Of a stretch of 18,369 nucleotides of DNA, positions 13,488 through 18,369 are shown one piece after another; the first letter of the stretch is position 1, and each line of letters opens with the position of its first letter. This DNA is from CAZCAQ01 sp964540135 (GTDB taxonomy: Bacteria > Patescibacteriota > WWE3 > UBA101185 > UBA10185): contig CAZILK010000018.1 in NCBI GenBank assembly GCA_964540135.1, forward strand, positions 1 to 18,369. The letters run 5' to 3'. The notes beneath the pieces were generated by a model that made no database searches, was not told where the DNA came from, and saw nothing but the letters and a program-made list of their open reading frames with translations. Position numbers and translations under genes: made by a program.

Positions 13488-15838
13488 TACTTAGATGATA
13501 TTACGATTTTGCCTTTATGAACATCAGCTTCAAACTTAAGTGAAGCATTATCTTTAGAATCAGACTCAAGCATATGCTCAGCAACACGATCTATAAGCTC
13601 TTTTTCAAGTATTCTTCTTAAAGCTCTTGCACCAAATTCTTGTGAATACCCTGCTGCGAGTAAATAGTCCTTAGCAGCCGGGGTTACGTTAAGTGTGATT
13701 TTTTTAAGCTTAAGGCTTGTCTTGAACTCATTAATCAGGAGTTCAATTATCTTGTTCTGGCTTTGCTTTGATAGTCTTCTAAATACAATAATCTCATCAA
13801 ATCTATTGAGTAACTCAGGTTTTAAGAACTTCTTAAGATTAGCATTAAGCCTTGTCTCGACATTTGACTCGGTTTTTAAGTCGTTTTCAAATCCTATATC
13901 TTTTCTATGAAGAATCTCAGTTCCTAGGTTGCTTGTAAGTATAATTATTGCCTCATTAAAACTAAATGTAGTACCAACTGCATCAACAAGCTGTCCTTCT
14001 TCCATAATCTGTAAAAGAATATTGAGTACTTCAGGATGAGCTTTTTCAACCTCATCAAACAACACAACACTTTGAGGTTTAAGTTCAATCTTCTTTGTTA
14101 ATTCCCCACCTTCACCAAAGCCAACATACCCAGGAGGAGCTCCTACAAGACGCGCTACTGTGTGTTTCTCACCAAAATCACTCATATCAAGTCTGATTAA
14201 AGATCCGCTACCAAAAGCTTCGTCAGCAAGTATCTTGGCAAGTTCAGTCTTTCCAACACCGGTTGGTCCTAAGAACAAGAAATTGCCAACTGGTCTTTTT
14301 TTATTATTAAGTCCAAGCTTTGACCTAATCAAGCTTTTAACAACAACATCAATTGCAAGGTCCTGTCCTATTATTTTCTTTTTTATCCTGACACTTAAAG
14401 ACCGTAGGTCCTCAATTGGGATTGGCATAGACTTTGAGATCTCTTCTTCTTCAACCGCTGTATCGATTGTTGCAGTAGTGAGTGTGAGTTTTTTTCTTAA
14501 AAACATTACCTTTTCATCTGTAGATAGTTTGGTTTCAATTTTCTCAAGACTATTTCTGTATTTTAATGCTTTAGAATAATCCCCCGACTCGATATGTGTA
14601 TCTATTTTGCCAGCAAGAACTATAGTTTCGTCTATCAGGCTTTTATATCTATTAGGTACTTTGCTTTCTTTTAAAATGAGCTTGGTGCACGCTTTATCGA
14701 GAAGATCGATACCCCGCTGAGGGAATTTTATATCCACATCCATTGCTTTTGCTTTTTTATAGGCATGAGCTACAACTGTTGGTGGTATTTTTATATTATG
14801 GTATTCCTCAAGCTGTTTTGCCCTAGACTGCATAACTCGAAGGATTTGCTTTTCACTTGGCTCATTTAACTCAAGGATACTGAAGTTACTTAATAGCGAA
14901 GCGTTTTCTGTTGAAAGCTTCTCATATATGGTGTAATCCATCGTTGCAATTACCTTAATGCCTAGATTTCCAAGACCAGATTTAAACAAAGAATAGATTA
15001 AAGGAACAGCAAGACCAGAATTTGTTGGTATGAAGATGTTCTGGAAATTTTTGATGTGAAGTATTACTCGACCTACATTCTTTACCTCTTCTAACAACAA
15101 AGAGATGCTTTGTTCTACATTTATCCCTTTATTAAAAGCGCTTGCAATGAACTGAATTAAGTCAAAATCAAGAACTTGATAACCAAGAAGCTTTGGCGGT
15201 ACATCAAGAGAATTGATTCTTCTAATCAAAAGGCCTATTAAGGACTCTTTACCAACACCGGTCTCACCAACAATAAGCGGGTTGGGGTTTTGTTTTTGCA
15301 TGAGGATTGAGATGATACCGTTTAGCTCTTCCCTATATATAAACTCCTCGGTTGAAAGATAGGAAAGGTATGTTGCATTTTCACCGTAGAGTGAGAGAAG
15401 TGGTGTTTTTGCCTCAAGCTCCGAGTTTTTTAAGTTTGAAGGGAACGCACTGAGTTGTAAAATCTCATCTCTGACTTTATCAATTTGCTTTGAACCAACC
15501 ATCTTAAGGAGTGCAAGTAAGATATGTTCCGAGCCTACATAAGTGTGCTGGAACTTCAGAGCTTGAAAATAGGCTTCTTTTACTAACCTATCAAGATCAA
15601 TTCTTTTTGCTTTTGGAAAAACTATATCTTTAACTGTTGCTATGATTTTTGCTGAAACACCTTGAGAGTCTTTTAAGGCTGTAAATACATCTGACGCAAT
15701 AACTGTTACAACAGGGCTCACTTTCTTTGATTTTTTGCTAGTTGAGTTTTTCTTTACTTTCCCAGCTCTTTTTGCAGCTGTAGATTCAGCTTCAAGCAAT
15801 ACTTTTTTAGCTCTATCAGTTAACCTGTCCAAAGGCAT
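13487..15838 (-). CDS. clpC: ClpC-type AAA+ unfoldase with a degenerate first ATPase domain
   Basis: A 783-residue Hsp100 protein. Two Clp_N repeats lie at about 4-75 (with a Lys/Ser-rich insert at 28-40) and 78-130 (HTYVGSEHILLALL). D1 at about 165-395 is damaged: Walker A reads GETGVGKE (191-198, Glu for Ser/Thr), Walker B reads VILHIKNFQ (258-266, Lys and Asn for Asp-Glu), and the Arg-finger region reads SLLSNFSI instead of ALERRFQ. The UVR/M-like segment is at about 398-450. D2 is intact: GPTGVGKT at 524-531, pore loop GAPPGYVGF at 567-574, VVLFDE at 591-596, Arg finger LLNRF at 676-680, sensor-2 GARALRR at 736-742. IGF at 648-650 matches the ClpP-docking loop. It should unfold proteins for ClpP using D2 alone. 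It has a strong Shine-Dalgarno, follows rpsA by 14 bases and overlaps radA by one base. Confidence 0.93.
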   Translation of the reverse strand: MPLDRLTDRAKKVLLEAESTAAKRAGKVKKNSTSKKSKKVSPVVTVIASDVFTALKDSQGVSAKIIATVKDIVFPKAKRIDLDRLVKEAYFQALKFQHTYVGSEHILLALLKMVGSKQIDKVRDEILQLSAFPSNLKNSELEAKTPLLSLYGENATYLSYLSTEEFIYREELNGIISILMQKQNPNPLIVGETGVGKESLIGLLIRRINSLDVPPKLLGYQVLDFDLIQFIASAFNKGINVEQSISLLLEEVKNVGRVILHIKNFQNIFIPTNSGLAVPLIYSLFKSGLGNLGIKVIATMDYTIYEKLSTENASLLSNFSILELNEPSEKQILRVMQSRAKQLEEYHNIKIPPTVVAHAYKKAKAMDVDIKFPQRGIDLLDKACTKLILKESKVPNRYKSLIDETIVLAGKIDTHIESGDYSKALKYRNSLEKIETKLSTDEKVMFLRKKLTLTTATIDTAVEEEEISKSMPIPIEDLRSLSVRIKKKIIGQDLAIDVVVKSLIRSKLGLNNKKRPVGNFLFLGPTGVGKTELAKILADEAFGSGSLIRLDMSDFGEKHTVARLVGAPPGYVGFGEGGELTKKIELKPQSVVLFDEVEKAHPEVLNILLQIMEEGQLVDAVGTTFSFNEAIIILTSNLGTEILHRKDIGFENDLKTESNVETRLNANLKKFLKPELLNRFDEIIVFRRLSKQSQNKIIELLINEFKTSLKLKKITLNVTPAAKDYLLAAGYSQEFGARALRRILEKELIDRVAEHMLESDSKDNASLKFEADVHKGKIVISSK

Positions 15839-15845
15839 TTATGAT

Positions 15846-15854
15846 TCCTTCCTT
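15846..15854 (-). promoter_or_regulatory. Strong Shine-Dalgarno of clpC
   Basis: AAGGAAGGA on the minus strand, 7 bases before ATG 15838 and overlapping the stop codon of the S1 gene, supports high and coupled translation within the operon. Confidence 0.7.
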
Positions 15855-16968
15855 ACTCACTTGGTTGTAATTTTTTTGTACTCAAAGCAAGCTTTTGACC
15901 ACTGCCATCAGCCATTGTTACAACAGCTTTAACAGTTTCACCTTCTTTAACAGGAGCAGCACTTTCTGAGATGTGAAGAAGAGCATCAAGCCCTTTTTCA
16001 AGCGTTACAAAAGCTCCAAATGGAACTATTTTTGTAACTTTACCTTCAACAACAGAACCAATAGGATATTTCTGATCTACTTTTTCCCATGGGTTTTCAG
16101 ATAATCTCTTAACAGATAGTGCAAGTTTACCGCCTGAATCCTCACTAATGCCTAGTACCTTTACAGTAATTGGTGAGCCAACAGCATAGTAATCACCAGG
16201 ATTGTTTACTTTTTCCCAAGCAATTTCACTGATGTGAACAAGGCCTTCAATACCATCTAGATCAACGAAAATTCCAAAAGGCATAAGTCCTGTAACAATT
16301 CCGCTTAACACATCTCCCTCTTTAACTGTAGCTAGCTTTTCTTTCTTAGCTTCATCACTGTATGTAGGAAGAGCGTCTTTTTCAGAGAATACGAGTCTGT
16401 TTTTTACTTTATCAAGTTCAATAATTTTTACCTTAAGTGTTTTACCTGAAAGTACTTTAAGGGATGACTTTAGCTCAGCCTCACTACCTGCAGCATACTT
16501 TGCAAGATCGTTGGCAAAATGTACTCTATCAAGATGTGAAAGTGGCACAAAGCCTATTACACCAGCACAATCAACCAACAGTCCGCCTTTATTGTATTCA
16601 AGAACTGTAACATCCATGACAGTTTGATCACGATGTGCATCAACAAGTTCTTTCCATTTCTTCTCCCTCTCTGCTCTTCTTAAAGAGAGAACAAAATAGC
16701 CTTGATCACTTTCACTCTGGATAACAGTTACAAGAACTTTATCTCCAGGCTTAAGATTCATGTACTCATCGGGAGAACCTAGCTCTTCGCCATAAACAAT
16801 ACCCTCGGATTTGGCTCCAACATCAACAAGTACCTCACCAACCCGAACGTTAACAACGGTTCCTTCAACGAACTCGCCAGGTATGAAATTTTTTAAAATA
16901 ATCGAATCATCGGTTAAATATTGACCCATGCTTGAGTCAGTTTTATGTATTTTAGAAGCTTTAGACAT
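15853..16968 (-). CDS. rpsA: Ribosomal protein S1-like protein with four S1 domains
   Basis: A 371-residue protein with four OB-fold S1 repeats: about 29-98 (PGEFVEGTVVNVRVGEVLVD), 113-196 (the most divergent), 215-289 (GDVLSGIVTGLMPFGIFVDL, GLVHISEI) and 301-367 (GSVVEGKVTKIVPFGAFV, ALLHISE). Repeats 3 and 4 are the best matches, as usual for the RNA-binding repeats. E. coli S1 has six repeats and about 557 residues; four-repeat forms are common in Gram-positive and reduced genomes. The role is RNA binding on the 30S subunit during initiation, or a related RNA function. It is the first gene of the clpC-radA-PIN operon. A possible promoter is TTGCAG-16-TACAGT. Confidence 0.92.
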   Translation of the reverse strand: MSKASKIHKTDSSMGQYLTDDSIILKNFIPGEFVEGTVVNVRVGEVLVDVGAKSEGIVYGEELGSPDEYMNLKPGDKVLVTVIQSESDQGYFVLSLRRAEREKKWKELVDAHRDQTVMDVTVLEYNKGGLLVDCAGVIGFVPLSHLDRVHFANDLAKYAAGSEAELKSSLKVLSGKTLKVKIIELDKVKNRLVFSEKDALPTYSDEAKKEKLATVKEGDVLSGIVTGLMPFGIFVDLDGIEGLVHISEIAWEKVNNPGDYYAVGSPITVKVLGISEDSGGKLALSVKRLSENPWEKVDQKYPIGSVVEGKVTKIVPFGAFVTLEKGLDALLHISESAAPVKEGETVKAVVTMADGSGQKLALSTKKLQPSE

Positions 16969-16988
16969 ATGTGTGAGAATTAGCCTTT

Positions 16989-17016
16989 ACTGTAGGTAAA
17001 AGCGAGAGTGCTGCAA
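16989..17016 (-). promoter_or_regulatory. Possible promoter of the rpsA-clpC-radA operon
   Basis: On the minus strand TTGCAG (17011-17016), a 16-base spacer and TACAGT (16989-16994), with start near 16982. The resulting leader of about 14 bases has no Shine-Dalgarno at the usual distance. Matches are moderate. Confidence 0.35.
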
Positions 17017-17113
17017 TTTATTACATCAGTCGCTTGAGCACAAAAAGTGGACTGTATGGGGATTCTACACTACTTACGTGGTTTTGCAAGACAATAAAAT
17101 ACCTCGCACAAAG

Positions 17114-18235
17114 CTAGTTTAAAAGTATACCTTTACCCTTAAATTCTGGCATTTCCAACTTCGTCTCCGGACGAAGACCTTCATGAATTTCTTGTAACAC
17201 TGCGTCAATGGCTAACTTTTGATCTATCACTACTGTTGCACTGGTATCTATTCTAGTAGTACCAGAAATGGCTCCTGGAATCCTTCTGACTACAGGTGCC
17301 AGCATTGGCTGGTTACTACCATCAAATTGAGTGATTCTCATTGACCTAGAGATGCCGTAATTATTTTTTTGCAAGAGAAAATGTCCAATTGTACGAGAGC
17401 CGTCTAGTATATAAGCTTCGTTAGTAGTAGGGGCGGTTATGACTCTAGGTAATCTACTTGCAAACTCACCAAATCCTTTTAAATCAGTGCCAAACCCCAG
17501 GACATCTAAGACTAACTCTACACGATCATAAGGCAAACCTGCGCTTCTACTAGTATTGTATAGGTCGCCACGACCACCAAGTTCTGGGTTTCCTAAAAAA
17601 TTACTTATAAGTAGTGGGTATATATGAGCTGATCTAGCAACTGCATCGGTGTCGTCAACAATTTCCGGACTATTTCCAGAGGATCTTAGATTTTCTCTTG
17701 CTCCAATTACGCTATTGTGCACAGTCACTTGCATTGTCTCGAGCTGCAGCCTAGCAAATATTACAGCTTCCCTGGTTTCATTGTCCAACTCAGGCTTCGC
17801 AAGCTCAGTGTTTAGTCGTGCAATTAATGCTCCAATCGGTCCAGATACTGCTACCTCCGCTCGTTCTTTGCGAATAACCTGCTGCACTGAACCTAAGAAA
17901 GCATGTACACCCTCATCATCTACAGTGCCATCAATAACAATTCCGCAAGCCTTATCTATTCGTGCAAGTGCTGGTCTATCGACACCCAAATCAAGTTTGT
18001 GCCTTGATTCATCCTCATTTACCACTTGAATAACGTGGGGTGCTGTGCCATCTTTCACAACCTCATATCTATAAGACCCGCTCCCATCGGTAACTTGAAA
18101 CTGTGCTAGCGTTCTGTCCAATTTAGCTCCAGCACCTTCTCTAGACAGTGCGAATTGAACTGTTGTCCCGTCTGTAACAAGCTCGCAAGCTAAACCTGCT
18201 CCGTTACTATCAATAAATTCTTTTCTTTCATCCAT
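17114..18235 (-). CDS. Uncharacterised 373-residue soluble protein
   Basis: I do not recognise this protein. It has no signal peptide or membrane span and reads as soluble. The N-terminal 90 residues look beta-rich (GAGLACELVTDGTTVQFAL, GSGSYRYEVVKDGT). The middle is helical (VRKERAEVAV-like and NTELAKPELDNETREAVIFA stretches). The last third is again mixed, with RSMRITQFDGSNQPMLAPVV and many Arg, Gly and Ile. There are only two Cys and few Lys compared with neighbours; Gly, Asp, Arg and Ala are common and the DNA looks richer in G+C, hinting at a different origin or at selection on a surface or structural protein. It is transcribed alone from a good promoter whose -10 box sits 6 bases before the ATG. 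The gap to rpsA (145 bases) has no clear terminator. Confidence 0.75.
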   Translation of the reverse strand: MDERKEFIDSNGAGLACELVTDGTTVQFALSREGAGAKLDRTLAQFQVTDGSGSYRYEVVKDGTAPHVIQVVNEDESRHKLDLGVDRPALARIDKACGIVIDGTVDDEGVHAFLGSVQQVIRKERAEVAVSGPIGALIARLNTELAKPELDNETREAVIFARLQLETMQVTVHNSVIGARENLRSSGNSPEIVDDTDAVARSAHIYPLLISNFLGNPELGGRGDLYNTSRSAGLPYDRVELVLDVLGFGTDLKGFGEFASRLPRVITAPTTNEAYILDGSRTIGHFLLQKNNYGISRSMRITQFDGSNQPMLAPVVRRIPGAISGTTRIDTSATVVIDQKLAIDAVLQEIHEGLRPETKLEMPEFKGKGILLN

Positions 18236-18241
18236 ATATTA

Positions 18242-18270
18242 AATATACAAATTATTATGTGAATAGTAAA
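18242..18270 (-). promoter_or_regulatory. Promoter of the uncharacterised 373-residue gene
   Basis: On the minus strand TTTACT (18265-18270), a 17-base spacer and TATATT (18242-18247). The expected start point is the A of ATG 18235, so the message would be leaderless; no Shine-Dalgarno is present. Confidence 0.6.
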
Positions 18271-18292
18271 TACCTACAACTAGCGAGCTAGC

Positions 18293-18369
18293 TTAGTCTA
18301 AAGCTAATACATATTCGTCTTCTTTAATACCAAGTGTTTACTTCTGGTTAACATCAGCCTTAAGTATTG
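18293..18369 (-). other. Possible 3' end of a gene cut by the window edge
   Basis: On the minus strand one frame from the edge reads ILKADVNQK then TAA (18338-18340), and the same frame goes on as TLGIKEDEYVLALD to a second TAA (18293-18295). It may be the tail of a gene outside the window. The stretch is too short to decide. Confidence 0.2.

Noticed and set aside
17006..17014. GAGTGCTGC, similar to half of a CIRCE heat-shock operator, upstream of rpsA-clpC
   Set aside because: The partner half-site expected 9 bases away reads TACTGTAGG, which does not match; no hrcA is in the window.
1..18369. Alternative genetic code (UGA as Gly, as in some CPR lineages)
   Set aside because: All genes close without internal TGA, and the PIN/TRAM gene ends naturally at TGA (11148-11150).
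1..18369. CRISPR arrays, insertion sequences, rRNA
   Set aside because: No regularly spaced direct repeats, transposase genes, terminal inverted repeats or rRNA stretches were seen on either strand.

Overview
The window is an AT-rich bacterial chromosome segment with dense coding and short intergenic gaps. The gene set suggests a Candidate Phyla Radiation (Patescibacteria) genome: a membrane-anchored MerR-type protein, an O-antigen-ligase-like protein fused to TPRs, a sortase, a compact four-domain S1 protein, a Rho with a low-complexity N-terminus, and a clpC-radA-yacL-type cluster without ctsR/mcsAB/disA. This placement is inference from gene content; there is no rRNA. Translation fits the standard bacterial code: genes end in TAA, TAG or TGA and no in-frame TGA is needed.

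Layout. (1) 1-2970, + strand: the 3' part of a MerR-HTH/transmembrane protein, cut by the left edge, then a Wzy/WaaL-like polytopic protein with C-terminal TPRs, closed by a strong hairpin terminator at 2989-3023. (2) 3028-3690, - strand: a small alpha/beta-hydrolase (lipase-like). (3) 3804-5742, + strand: an accessory-looking cassette of a coiled-coil protein, a coiled-coil plus ParB/sulfiredoxin-like protein, a possible 32-codon ORF and an HhH-GPD DNA-glycosylase-like protein. (4) 5793-9708, - strand: rho, a LysM/M23 cell-wall peptidase, obg and tRNA-Ala(GGC), closely packed. (5) 9818-10700, - strand: a 32-codon membrane-peptide ORF and a sortase behind a consensus-like sigma70 promoter. (6) 10701-11147: a long non-coding stretch holding a dense array of hairpins, a candidate structured RNA or palindromic repeat. 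(7) 11148-16968, - strand: a tight operon rpsA-like, clpC, radA, PIN/TRAM (yacL-type). (8) 17114-18235, - strand: an unrecognised 373-residue protein with its own promoter. The last 130 bases hold only a possible gene tail.

How the genes work together. The housekeeping core covers translation and ribosome assembly (S1, Obg, tRNA-Ala), transcription termination (Rho), DNA repair (RadA) and proteolysis (ClpC). The cell-surface genes (sortase, M23 peptidase, Wzy-like, membrane MerR) belong to envelope assembly. Points that stand out are: a ClpC whose first ATPase domain has lost Walker A Ser/Thr, Walker B Asp/Glu and Arg-finger residues; four single or first genes whose -10 box lies exactly 6 nt upstream of ATG, which predicts leaderless mRNAs; the ParB-like/HhH-GPD cassette; and the hairpin array with a compensatory stem change between two repeat units.
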